Shown in pieces: positions 1-6,727 of a DNA stretch of 9,464 nt. A program made the translations under genes and the position numbers. The stretch lies in assembly GCA_905215675.1 (NCBI GenBank), contig CAJMRA010000069.1, positions 1 to 9,464 of the forward strand. Direction: 5' to 3'. This DNA comes from an uncultured bacterium (GTDB lineage: Bacteria; Desulfobacterota; Desulfovibrionia; Desulfovibrionales; Desulfovibrionaceae). Positions within the stretch are counted from its first letter, which is position 1; every line of letters begins with the position of its first letter. The notes beneath the pieces are model-generated. The model saw only the letters and a program-made list of their open reading frames with translations, made no database searches and was not told the origin of the DNA.

Positions 1-230
1 TGTATAATCACAATGAAATAGAAATTATTGAAGATTTACAAAATCTTATCAAAGCTATAGCACCTGTAGACATGGAAATTGTAAAATTACAAGTGGTGAA
101 TGAAGGAACTCCATGGTTTTCATATGTCACATGTTATAGGGAAGAGCATAACTTACTTGATCCAGAAAATCTCTATCAGAAAATATTGAGCGCTGCTAAT
201 ATGTATTTTGAAATTTTTCTTCGTGTATAG
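1..230 (+). CDS. C-terminal fragment of an unrecognised AT-rich protein
   Basis: An open frame enters from the left edge (first whole codon at 3) and ends with TAG at 228-230, giving 75 residues of a longer protein. The fragment is acidic with hydrophobic patches. It begins YNHNEIEIIEDLQ, contains a TPWFSYVTCYREEH stretch, and ends in a hydrophobic tail, MYFEIFLRV. I do not recognise the family. The DNA is very AT-rich (13 G or C in the first 60 bases), unlike everything right of the tRNA, which fits island cargo. Frame-consistent AT-ending codons and a lack of internal stops favour a real gene. After it, bases 231-389 hold no gene that I can see, only a weak 6-bp inverted repeat (239-244 with 266-271). 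Confidence 0.6.
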   Translation, partial: YNHNEIEIIEDLQNLIKAIAPVDMEIVKLQVVNEGTPWFSYVTCYREEHNLLDPENLYQKILSAANMYFEIFLRV

Positions 231-389
231 TTTACTGCACCGTACAGCTAAAAGAAGCATTTTATTACGGTACAAAATCATATTGTACTACTTTCAGGAC
301 TAATTGATAGTAGAAAATGTGGAAATTTTGATTTCACCGGACAGATAACTCGCCGAGATGGAGCCAACTATCCGATAAGGTCAAAACTT

Positions 390-1598
390 CTACATATGAA
401 TAGAAAGACGTAATTTATCCAAATAATTGGCCCACCGTTCCATCATACGGTGCCGCTCCCGCAAATGCTGTGTGCGGTTATAGGCACGGCCATTGGGATC
501 GCGCACCATGTGGGCAAGTTGATGCTCTATCAGATCATACCGCTCCCCAAGAACCTCATCAAGTAATGTCCGGGCCATTGCTCGGAAACCGTGGGGCGTC
601 ATTTCCTCGCTGGTTATTCCCATGGAGCGCAATGCGGCAAGCAGGGCAGTCTTCGCCATAGGTTTGCCTTTTTGCCAGTTATGGGGAAATACCCATTCCT
701 GATGCCCTGTATAGGCATAGAGCATGTTCAGGATTTTCATGACTTGCGGGGCCAGCGGAACAATATGCGGCGTGCCTGTCTTGCTGGTGATGTACCGCCA
801 TTCACAGGCGTCAAAATCAATATCCGCCCATCTGGCCTGTTGCAGCTCGCCCGGACGCACAAAGACATAGGGAGCAATTTTCAGGGCACTGGACACGACA
901 AGGCTGCCCGGATAGGCGTCAATGCTTCGCAACAGACGGCCAACTTCCTTTGGGTCGGTCATTGCCGCATGGTGTCTGGTCTTGTGCGCTCTCAGAATTC
1001 CCCTCACAGAGGGGAGGGGATCGTATTCAACCCGCCCCGTCGCCACGGCATAGCGCATGATCATGCCGCAGAGTGTGGCAACGCGCTTTGCGGCGTACAA
1101 TCTTCCCTGAGCTTCAATGCCGTGCAGCATGGCTACGAAATCCGGGCCTTTCATTTCCGCTATGGGTCTTTTGCCGATAATCGGATAGACAAATTTGTCC
1201 AGCTCTACCTCATAGCGATGGATAGACTGCGGCTTGACTTTGGTGGAATGGATTTCCAGCCATTCTCGCGTGACGGCTTCAAAGGTATTTCTTGCGCGGT
1301 TCGCGCGTTCCGCCTTCGCTTCCTGCCGGGCTATTCCCGGATCAACGCCAAGAGCCATCTGGCTTTTGGCCTCGTCCCGCATCTTTCTGGCCTGTTCCAG
1401 CGATACCGCAGGGAAACTGCCAAAGGTCAGCAGACTTTCCTTGCCGTCGTTTTTGCGGTACTTCAATTTCCAGTGTTTGCCACCGGACGGATTGACCTGC
1501 AAAAACAGTCCGCCGCCATCAAAAAGCTTGTACATCTTCGCTTTTGGCTTCGCATTGTTCACCTGTGTGGCTGTCAGCGGTTTGATCAATTTTGCCAA
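390..1598 (-). CDS. P4-type tyrosine integrase (distal of two)
   Basis: A tyrosine recombinase that would catalyse integration and excision of the island. The order is an N-terminal DUF4102 arm-binding domain (about residues 1-90, with the family motif YKLFDGGGLFLQV), a central SAM-like core-binding domain (about 100-200), and a C-terminal catalytic domain. With the TTG start the catalytic residues are R248 (in FVRPGEL), probably K273, H336 and R339 (PHGFR), H363 (QLAH) and the nucleophile Y373 (RAYNR), so it looks intact. I chose TTG at 1598 because GGAGGG lies 7 bases upstream and because the protein then begins LAKLIKPL, as homologues do; an upstream ATG at 1628 lacks this support. The length, 402 aa, is normal for the family. 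It is homologous to, but clearly different from, the neighbouring integrase, and its G+C is lower. A promoter and repeats lie at 1631-1690. Confidence 0.92.
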   Translation of the reverse strand: MAKLIKPLTATQVNNAKPKAKMYKLFDGGGLFLQVNPSGGKHWKLKYRKNDGKESLLTFGSFPAVSLEQARKMRDEAKSQMALGVDPGIARQEAKAERANRARNTFEAVTREWLEIHSTKVKPQSIHRYEVELDKFVYPIIGKRPIAEMKGPDFVAMLHGIEAQGRLYAAKRVATLCGMIMRYAVATGRVEYDPLPSVRGILRAHKTRHHAAMTDPKEVGRLLRSIDAYPGSLVVSSALKIAPYVFVRPGELQQARWADIDFDACEWRYITSKTGTPHIVPLAPQVMKILNMLYAYTGHQEWVFPHNWQKGKPMAKTALLAALRSMGITSEEMTPHGFRAMARTLLDEVLGERYDLIEHQLAHMVRDPNGRAYNRTQHLRERHRMMERWANYLDKLRLSIHM

Positions 1599-1630
1599 AG
1601 CGTTACCCTCCTGCAAGCGAACCCTCAAAA

Positions 1631-1681
1631 TAAACCCCTTACAGATTTCCCATAACCCCGATGTAAACCCCTATATGGGGT
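1631..1681. repeat. Iterated AAACCCC motifs and a palindrome upstream of the distal integrase
   Basis: TAAACCCC occurs at 1631-1638 and 1664-1671, with the variant ATAACCCC at 1652-1659. The last copy forms the left half of a 15-bp palindrome, ACCCCTATATGGGGT (1667-1681), which fills most of the spacer of the predicted integrase promoter. Such iterated sites next to an integrase gene are typical of arm-type binding sites for the integrase, or of an operator for its own control. Which of the two applies here is inference. Confidence 0.5.
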
Positions 1682-1690
1682 CTATGTCAA
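1662..1690 (-). promoter_or_regulatory. Predicted promoter of the distal integrase gene
   Basis: On the minus strand a perfect -35 box TTGACA (1690-1685) is followed after 17 bases by TTTACA (1667-1662) as a weak -10 box. The transcript would have a leader of about 55 bases before the TTG start. A palindrome (1667-1681) overlaps the spacer, so binding there would block RNA polymerase. Confidence 0.45.
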
Positions 1691-1751
1691 GAGATTTTGC
1701 TGGACTTGGCTGGAGGATAAAATTTGATAAACTTGTTGATATTACTTGATT

Positions 1752-2960
1752 TCAGGATGATATTTGACGTGTGTGGATTGCCTTGAGTTGTTCCAGATAA
1801 TCGGCCCACGCCTGCATCATGCGGCGGCGCTCCGGCAGGTATTCAGCATGGTTGTAGGCGGCGCGCACGGCGTTCTTTTCGCAGTGGGCAAGCTGGCGCT
1901 CTATCCAGTCCCGATTGAATCCTTGTTCATTGAGCAGGGTTGAGGCCATGGAGCGGAATCCGTGAACGGTCATCTCCCCCCTGGCATAGCCCATGCGCCG
2001 CAGGGCATTCAGCAGGCCCACGTCAGATATGGGCCGCGTTGCCGATGCAAGACCGGGGAAGACAAGCCGCCCGCCGCCGGAGAGCTGTCTCATGGATGCG
2101 AACAGCGCCACCGCCTGCCGGGCCAGCGGCACGACGTGGGGCCGCTTCATCTTCATGCGTTCGGCAGGTATGAGCCATTCCGCTTTATCAAGGTCTACCT
2201 CGTCCCATGTCGCGCCGCGCAGCTCGCTTGACCGCACAAAGACGTAGGGCAGAATCCGCAGGGCGTAACAGGTGGACGGTTCGCCCTGGTATTCGTCTAT
2301 GGCACGCAGCAGACGGCCGATTTTCTCCGGCTCCGTGATGGTGGCGAAATGCTGCGCCGGTCGTGCGGTCAAGGCTTCTGTGAGGCCGCTTGCCGCGTCG
2401 GCGGCGACGATACCGGCAAGGCGGGCGTAGCGCGTTACCTGTCCGCAGATTTGAGCGACGCGCCGCGCCGTCTCCATATGTCCGTCGCTTTCCACCTTGT
2501 GGAGCATGGCGAGAAAGTCAGGCGCGCCCAGATCGGCAATGGGCCGTGCGCCCAGATCGGGGAAAGCGTGAACCTCCAGCCGCCGCAGGACGTTTCCGGC
2601 ATGACGGGGCGTCCACTTGCCGATCTGCTTCGTGTGCCACTCCCGCGCCACCTTCTCGAAAGTTTGGGACGCCGCCACGGTTTCAGCCTTTGCCGCCCTG
2701 CGTTCGGCGCTGGGGTCTATGCCGCGCGAGAGTTGCGCCTTTGCGGCAAGCGCCCTCAAGCGGGCTTCCTTGAGAGGAACAGCAGGATAGACGCCAAGGG
2801 AAATCCGCTTCTCTTTCCCCTCGAAACGGTACTTGAGACGCCACCACTTGCCGCCGCCGGGGGCAACCTCAATATAAAGGCCGCCGCCGTCCGCCAGCTT
2901 GTAGGATTTCTCTCTGGGCTTCGCCGTGCGAATGGCGGTATCCGTCAACTTCTGGGGCAT
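1752..2960 (-). CDS. P4-type tyrosine integrase (tRNA-proximal)
   Basis: Site-specific recombinase of the same family as the distal integrase and also 402 aa. The N-terminal DUF4102 domain (about 1-90) carries YKLADGGGLYIEV. A core-binding domain follows (about 100-195), then the catalytic domain with R243 (FVRSSELR), a lysine near 270, H333 and R336 (VHGFR), H359 (QLAH) and nucleophile Y369 (AAYNH). All key residues are present. The start is ATG at 2960: AAGGAG lies 9 bases upstream and the protein begins MPQKLTDTAIRTAKP, as in homologues. The frame stays open further upstream, but that extension runs through the tRNA gene and is not coding. The gene points away from the tRNA 3' end, the usual position for the enzyme that placed the island there, so I regard it as the island's own integrase (inference). 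Its stop is about 60 bp from the -35 box of the next integrase gene. Confidence 0.93.
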   Translation of the reverse strand: MPQKLTDTAIRTAKPREKSYKLADGGGLYIEVAPGGGKWWRLKYRFEGKEKRISLGVYPAVPLKEARLRALAAKAQLSRGIDPSAERRAAKAETVAASQTFEKVAREWHTKQIGKWTPRHAGNVLRRLEVHAFPDLGARPIADLGAPDFLAMLHKVESDGHMETARRVAQICGQVTRYARLAGIVAADAASGLTEALTARPAQHFATITEPEKIGRLLRAIDEYQGEPSTCYALRILPYVFVRSSELRGATWDEVDLDKAEWLIPAERMKMKRPHVVPLARQAVALFASMRQLSGGGRLVFPGLASATRPISDVGLLNALRRMGYARGEMTVHGFRSMASTLLNEQGFNRDWIERQLAHCEKNAVRAAYNHAEYLPERRRMMQAWADYLEQLKAIHTRQISS

Positions 2961-2961
2961 T

Positions 2962-3027
2962 GGGGGCAACTCCTTTGCGCGGGGAATGGGGGCAACATGC
3001 TTGCCCCTAAAGTTGCCCCCTTTTTTT
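2962..3027. repeat. Repeated GTTGCCCCC motifs before the tRNA-proximal integrase
   Basis: The 9-mer GGGGGCAAC occurs at 2962-2970 and 2988-2996 and in inverse orientation at 3012-3020, with a degenerate copy CTTGCCCCT at 3000-3008. The second and third copies form a perfect 9-bp stem with a 15-base loop, followed on the plus strand by seven Ts (3021-3027), so in that direction it also resembles a rho-independent terminator. The first copy lies between the ribosome binding site and the ATG of the integrase. Likely roles are integrase arm-type sites, an autoregulatory operator, or a shield against transcription towards the tRNA. Confidence 0.55.
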
Positions 3028-3065
3028 GCGGCTGTCCATGCACTTTGGCGAACGCTGAAAGACCT

Positions 3066-3112
3066 TAAAAACGGAGAAAGTCCGCTTGGCTCAAGGCTTT
3101 GCGGACTTTCTC
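3066..3112 (-). terminator. Rho-independent terminator of the tRNA-Ala gene
   Basis: The 12-bp arms at 3101-3112 and 3074-3085 are perfectly complementary (GAGAAAGTCCGC), with a 15-base loop. On the minus strand the stem is followed within three bases by TTTTT (3070-3066). It starts 22 bases after the encoded CCA of the tRNA and would end its transcript before the integrase gene. Confidence 0.75.
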
Positions 3113-3133
3113 GAACTTCATTGAATGCTTGTT

Positions 3134-3170
3134 TGGTGGAGAAGAAGGGATTTGAACCCTCGACCCCCGC
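3134..3170. other. Predicted attachment site within the tRNA-Ala 3' end
   Basis: P4-type integrases usually recombine in the T arm to 3' end of a tRNA gene, and the tRNA-proximal integrase begins 174 bp from this end. The extent of the core cannot be set from one end only. I saw no convincing second copy of the tRNA 3' sequence between 1 and 3100, so the partner site must lie left of the window, or be degenerate. Confidence 0.4.
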
Positions 3171-3209
3171 CTTGCGAAGGCGATGCTCTCCCAGCTGAGC
3201 TACTTCCCC
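3134..3209 (-). tRNA. tRNA-Ala (anticodon CGC)
   Basis: The 76-base minus-strand sequence folds into a full cloverleaf. The acceptor stem GGGGAAG pairs with CTTCTCC and includes the G3-U70 wobble pair that marks alanine tRNAs. The D stem is GCTC/GAGC, the anticodon stem closes on loop TTCGCAA with anticodon CGC (reading GCG), and the T arm is GAGGG-TTCAAAT-CCCTT. A73 and the CCA end are encoded. It has a promoter (3235-3263) and a terminator (3066-3112) of its own. Its intact 3' end is the likely island attachment site, so the copy present here either is the original end or has been restored by the island. Confidence 0.96.
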
Positions 3210-3234
3210 ACAGCGCCATAAGCGCGTAAAAAGC

Positions 3235-3263
3235 TTTCTAGCGCAAGCGGCCCTCGCCGTCAA
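3235..3263 (-). promoter_or_regulatory. Promoter of tRNA-Ala
   Basis: On the minus strand TTGACG (3263-3258) and TAGAAA (3240-3235) are separated by exactly 17 bases. Transcription would start near 3228, about 20 bases before the mature tRNA 5' end at 3209. Confidence 0.7.
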
Positions 3264-3427
3264 GCGCTTTTTTGCAAAAATCGTCGCCGGGATGCCGCGC
3301 GCGCCCGGTTGCCTTGCTCCCCGGCTTGCGGCATGATACGGCAGACATAAACGACAACCGTCCGGCCTTCCCATCATCCCCTGTTCGCCCGCTTCGGACA
3401 CAACCCGCCCACGACCCAAGGAGCCCC

Positions 3428-4408
3428 ATGCTTTCCATCATCATTCCCATCTACAACGAGCGCGACAACGTGCGCGAACTCCACGCCCGGGTGACGGAAG
3501 AAGCGCGCAAACTGCACATCCCTTATGAACTGCTGCTGATCGACGACGGCAGCAAGGACGGCAGCGCCGAAATTCTCGATGAACTGGCGGCCGGGGACGA
3601 CGCGCTCGTGGTCATCCATCTGGCGCGCAACTGCGGCCAGACGGCCGCCCTCATGGCGGGCATCGATCATGCGGCGGGCGACATCATCGTGCCCATGGAC
3701 GGCGACCTCCAGAACGACCCCGCCGACATCGGCCGCCTTCTGGCCAAACTGGACGAAGGCTACGACGTCGTGTCCGGCTGGCGCAAGGATCGCAAGGACG
3801 CCGAACTGACCCGCAATCTCCCCAGTCACATCGCCAACCGCCTTATCTCCTTTGTGTCCGGCGTGCGCCTGCACGACTACGGCTGTTCCCTCAAGGCCTA
3901 TCGGCGCGAAGTGCTGGACGGCGTGCGCATCTACGGCGAAATGCACCGCTTTATCCCCATTTACGCTTCCTGGCAGGGGGCCCGGGTGACGGAAATACCC
4001 GTCACGCACCATCCCCGCGTGCACGGCAAGAGCAAATACGGCCTCGAACGTATTTTCAAGGTGCTGCTGGATCTCTGCGTGGTCAAGTTCCTTGATCGCC
4101 ATCTGGTGAAGCCCATTTACGTTTTCGGCGGCTTCGGGCTGTTTGCCGTGCTGCTGTCGCTGCTGACGCTACTCTGGGCGCTGGGACTCAAGTTCTTCGG
4201 CGACACGTCCCTGATTCAGACGCCCCTGCCGACCTTTGCGGGCCTGTCCTTCCTGCTCGGCGTCAACTCCATTCTCATGGGCCTGCTGGCGGAAGTCCTC
4301 AGCCGTACCTACTTTGAAGCGCAGGACAAGAAGTCCTACAAGATCAGAAGCGTCATCCGCGGCGGCGCGGACGACGGGCATCAGGGCGGCCGGAACCGGA
4401 ACGCCTGA
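3428..4408 (+). CDS. Polyprenyl-phosphate family 2 glycosyltransferase (ArnC/GtrB/DPM1-like)
   Basis: Transfers a sugar from a nucleotide donor to a polyprenyl (undecaprenyl) phosphate on the inner face of the cytoplasmic membrane. Of its 326 aa, residues 1-225 form a GT-A fold. This starts LSIIIPIYNE, has DDGS at 39-42, the metal-binding DGD at 91-93 in MDGDLQND, HDYGCSLK at 149-156, and the EMHRF motif at 171-175 typical of this subfamily. Two hydrophobic helices follow (about 230-256 and 270-293), as in GtrB and ArnC, then a basic tail. I chose ATG at 3428 because AAGGAG lies 4 bases upstream and homologues begin at this point. It is the first gene of an operon with an amidotransferase and an SMR-like membrane protein; 91 bp separate it from the next start. 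The sugar cannot be read from the sequence. No clear promoter was seen between the tRNA promoter and the gene. Confidence 0.9.
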   Translation: MLSIIIPIYNERDNVRELHARVTEEARKLHIPYELLLIDDGSKDGSAEILDELAAGDDALVVIHLARNCGQTAALMAGIDHAAGDIIVPMDGDLQNDPADIGRLLAKLDEGYDVVSGWRKDRKDAELTRNLPSHIANRLISFVSGVRLHDYGCSLKAYRREVLDGVRIYGEMHRFIPIYASWQGARVTEIPVTHHPRVHGKSKYGLERIFKVLLDLCVVKFLDRHLVKPIYVFGGFGLFAVLLSLLTLLWALGLKFFGDTSLIQTPLPTFAGLSFLLGVNSILMGLLAEVLSRTYFEAQDKKSYKIRSVIRGGADDGHQGGRNRNA

Positions 4409-4499
4409 CGCCGCCCGTACCCCGTCATTTTTTGCAGGACAACGCGCCGGGACGCCGCGCGCGTTCCGCATGGACACAGCAACAGGAGAACGATTCCCT

Positions 4500-6383
4500 A
4501 TGTGCGGTATTGCGGGCGTCTGGCGGCAGGGGGCGGAAGCCGTCCCCGCCATGCTGGAAAGCATACGGCATCGCGGCCCCGACGGCGGCGGCATCTGGCG
4601 GAACGAGGCCGACGGCATCACCCTCGGCCATCGCCGTCTGTCCATTCTCGATCACGCCGGAGGAGCCCAGCCCTTCGCGGCGGACGACGACCCGGACGGC
4701 GGCGGCTATGTTCTCGTCTACAACGGGGAACTCTACAACCATCCCGAACTGCGCGCCGAACTGGAACGACGCGGCCACGTCTTCCGCAGCAGCCACAGCG
4801 ATACGGAAACCGTGCTCCACGCCTACATGGAGTGGGGCGAGGACGCGCCCGCCCGCTTCAACGGCATGTTCGCCCTTGCCGTCTGGGACAAGGCCCGCCG
4901 CCGCCTCTTTCTGGCGCGCGACCGCTTCGGGGAAAAGCCCCTGTTCTGGGCCGCCCACAAAGACGGCTTCGCCTTTGCCAGCGAGGTGCAGGCCCTGTTC
5001 CGCTGGCCGCTGTTTTCCGGCCGCCTGCATGCCGCCAATGTGCAGCGCTACCTTGCCTGGGGCTACTGCACGGCGGACAGAACCATTTTCGAGGGCGTCC
5101 ACAGCCTGCCCGCCGGTTCCTGCCTGACCCTCGATCTGGCTACCGGCAGGCGGGATATCCGCCGCTACTGGCGCTTCACGCTGGAACCGGACGAGGCGCT
5201 GGGCGATGCCGACGAGGGACGACTCGTCGAGGAATTGCGCGACCTGCTGGTGCAGGCGGTGCGCCGCCGTCTGGCCAGCGACGTGCCGCTGGGCGTCTTT
5301 CTCTCCGGCGGCGTGGACTCCAGCGCCGTGCTTGCGTCCATGAGCCGCCTGCTTGCCCCGGATCGCATTCACGCCTTTTCCGTGGGCTTTACGGAAAAAA
5401 GCTACGACGAAAGCGCCTATGCCGCCGAAGTCGCCCGCTATTTCGGCGTGAGCCACCATATCCGCACGCTGGACCTTGAGTCCGCGCAGGAGCGCGTGCG
5501 CCGCCTGCTGCCCCGCGTGGGCGATCCGCTGGGCGACGCCTCCCTCCTGCCCACGGCCCTGCTGGCCGAATTCACCCGGGAAAACGTCACCGTCGCCCTG
5601 TCCGGCGACGGCGGCGACGAGCTGTTCGCGGGCTACGATCCGTTCAAGGCGCTGACGCCGGCCATGTGGTACAGCCGCTGCATGCCCCGCCCCCTGCATC
5701 AGCTGCTGCGCCGGGGCATGGGACTTGTGCCGACCTCCGACGCCAACATGAGTCTTGATTTCAAGATTCGCCGTTTCCTGCGCGGGCTCTCCTACATGCG
5801 GCCCCTCTGGCTGCCCGTCTGGATGAGCCCCGTCGAGCCCGCGGAAATGGGCGACCTGTTCGCCTCGCCGCTGCCGCCGGAAGAACTCTACGCGGATCAG
5901 CTGGCCACATGGGAACGCAATCGCCACCTGTCGCTGCCGGAACAGGCGCAGGCCTTCTTTGTGGAGCATTATCTCTCCGGCGACATTCTGGTCAAAACGG
6001 ATCGCGCCTCCATGCTTTCGTCGCTGGAAAGCCGCGCCGTCTTTCTGGACAACGACATTGCGGACTTCTGCCGCCGCCTCCCCTTCCGCTTCAAGAGACG
6101 GGAGGGCGTTTCCAAGTACATCCTGAAAAAGGCGCTGGCGGGCTGGCTGCCGGAAAGCATCATCAACCGCCCCAAAAAGGGATTCGGCATTCCGCTCAAT
6201 CTCTGGCTGCGCTCCCTGCCGCAACCGCCTTTCCCACAGGCGCACTGTCCGTGGATGAAGCCGGAAGGCGTCCGGCGGCGGGCCGAAGCCCAGCAACGGC
6301 GGCGTGGCGACAACCGCCTGTTCCTCTGGGCATGGCTGGCGCTGGCCGACAGCGCCTTTTTCCATCAGGGGGAACAGGCATGA
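4500..6383 (+). CDS. asnB: Asparagine synthetase-like glutamine amidotransferase (AsnB family)
   Basis: Two-domain enzyme of 627 aa that hydrolyses glutamine and transfers the ammonia to an ATP-activated carboxylate, normally aspartate. Cys2 (MCGIAGVW) is the class II glutaminase nucleophile, followed by RHRGPDGGG, YNGELYN and DRFGEKPL. The C-terminal synthetase domain has the PP-loop SGGVDS at 269-274, SGDGGDELFAGY from 368, and the VKTDRASM stretch from 498. Both halves look intact. The start at 4500 is set by the need for Cys2 and by AGGAG 11 bases upstream; an in-frame ATG at 4470 would bury the cysteine. AsnB paralogues in glycan loci can amidate sugar acids or other envelope compounds. 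The setting between a lipid-sugar transferase and a small transporter suggests this, but ordinary asparagine synthesis cannot be excluded. The stop overlaps the next start by ATGA. Confidence 0.93.
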   Translation: MCGIAGVWRQGAEAVPAMLESIRHRGPDGGGIWRNEADGITLGHRRLSILDHAGGAQPFAADDDPDGGGYVLVYNGELYNHPELRAELERRGHVFRSSHSDTETVLHAYMEWGEDAPARFNGMFALAVWDKARRRLFLARDRFGEKPLFWAAHKDGFAFASEVQALFRWPLFSGRLHAANVQRYLAWGYCTADRTIFEGVHSLPAGSCLTLDLATGRRDIRRYWRFTLEPDEALGDADEGRLVEELRDLLVQAVRRRLASDVPLGVFLSGGVDSSAVLASMSRLLAPDRIHAFSVGFTEKSYDESAYAAEVARYFGVSHHIRTLDLESAQERVRRLLPRVGDPLGDASLLPTALLAEFTRENVTVALSGDGGDELFAGYDPFKALTPAMWYSRCMPRPLHQLLRRGMGLVPTSDANMSLDFKIRRFLRGLSYMRPLWLPVWMSPVEPAEMGDLFASPLPPEELYADQLATWERNRHLSLPEQAQAFFVEHYLSGDILVKTDRASMLSSLESRAVFLDNDIADFCRRLPFRFKRREGVSKYILKKALAGWLPESIINRPKKGFGIPLNLWLRSLPQPPFPQAHCPWMKPEGVRRRAEAQQRRRGDNRLFLWAWLALADSAFFHQGEQA

Positions 6384-6727
6384 ACGGCTGGACGCATCTT
6401 GCGCTGCTGCTCGTCTGCGTGGCCTGCAACACCTTCGCCAACATCCTGCTCAAATCGGGAGCCCTGCTGCCGCCGACGCCGTGGCTGCTGCACATCATGT
6501 CGTGGCGCTCCTTCCTGGGACTCGCCGTGTTCGGCATCGGCGGCATCATCTATGCCGCGGCGCTCCGGCAGGTCTCGCTGGGCGTAGCCCAATCCGTGCT
6601 GGTCCTCCAGTATGCGGGCATCCTGTTCTGCTCGTGGCTCTTCTTCGGCGAAGCCTTCAGCGCGCGCCAGCTGGCGGGCTGCGCCCTGATCATCGCGGGC
6701 ATGCTTCTCATGATTCAGCGCGCCTAG
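6380..6727 (+). CDS. Small four-helix SMR/EamA-type membrane protein (ArnE-like)
   Basis: A 115-aa protein with four predicted membrane helices (about 5-24, 38-62, 66-88 and 95-113) and very short loops, the size and plan of the SMR/EamA superfamily. The G-Y-A and Q-S-V-L-V-L-Q-Y region in helix 3 and GEAFSARQLAG-LIIAGM in helix 4 match that family. The essential glutamate that drug-exporting SMR proteins carry eight residues before the helix 1 lysine is an asparagine here (N17, with K25). This argues against a proton-coupled drug exporter and for the ArnE type, which helps flip lipid-linked sugars (inference). Its ATG overlaps the asnB stop by four bases, so the two are translationally coupled. 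Its own stop codon TAG is also the first three bases of an intergenic repeat. Confidence 0.82.
   Translation: MNGWTHLALLLVCVACNTFANILLKSGALLPPTPWLLHIMSWRSFLGLAVFGIGGIIYAAALRQVSLGVAQSVLVLQYAGILFCSWLFFGEAFSARQLAGCALIIAGMLLMIQRA

Larger units (their letters stand above)
1..3170. mobile_element. Right end of a tRNA-Ala-associated genomic island (partial)
   Basis: Seen: two P4-type integrase genes lie directly downstream of the 3' end of a complete tRNA-Ala gene, and beyond them is an AT-rich gene whose composition is unlike the GC-rich genes to the right of the tRNA. Known: integrases with an N-terminal DUF4102 arm-binding domain commonly insert islands into the 3' end of tRNA genes and sit next to the tRNA. 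Inferred: the island runs leftwards out of the window, and its inner end lies within the tRNA 3' part. The far attachment site and the cargo cannot be seen. The right limit given is approximate, since the crossover point inside the tRNA is unknown. Confidence 0.7.

Noticed and set aside
591..1655. Plus-strand open frame opposite the distal integrase
   Set aside because: The minus-strand integrase is intact with its catalytic residues; the opposite frame is Cys/Arg/Phe-rich noise.
1690..1740. Possible degenerate second copy of the tRNA 3' end between the integrases
   Set aside because: Only a short TGGAG...ATTTGA similarity was seen, with gaps. This is too weak to call an att site.
2961..3419. 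Long N-terminal extension of the proximal integrase frame
   Set aside because: It runs through the terminator, the tRNA-Ala and its promoter. A good ribosome binding site and the family's usual N-terminus fix the start at 2960.
3374..4102. Minus-strand open frame opposite the glycosyltransferase
   Set aside because: Shadow of the codon bias of the plus-strand gene; the translation has no recognisable domain.
4425..6365. Long minus-strand open frame opposite asnB
   Set aside because: It lies antisense to a gene with all motifs of a known family; such open frames arise from GC-rich codon bias. Its protein is low-complexity, Gly/Ala/Arg/His-rich, with no domain.
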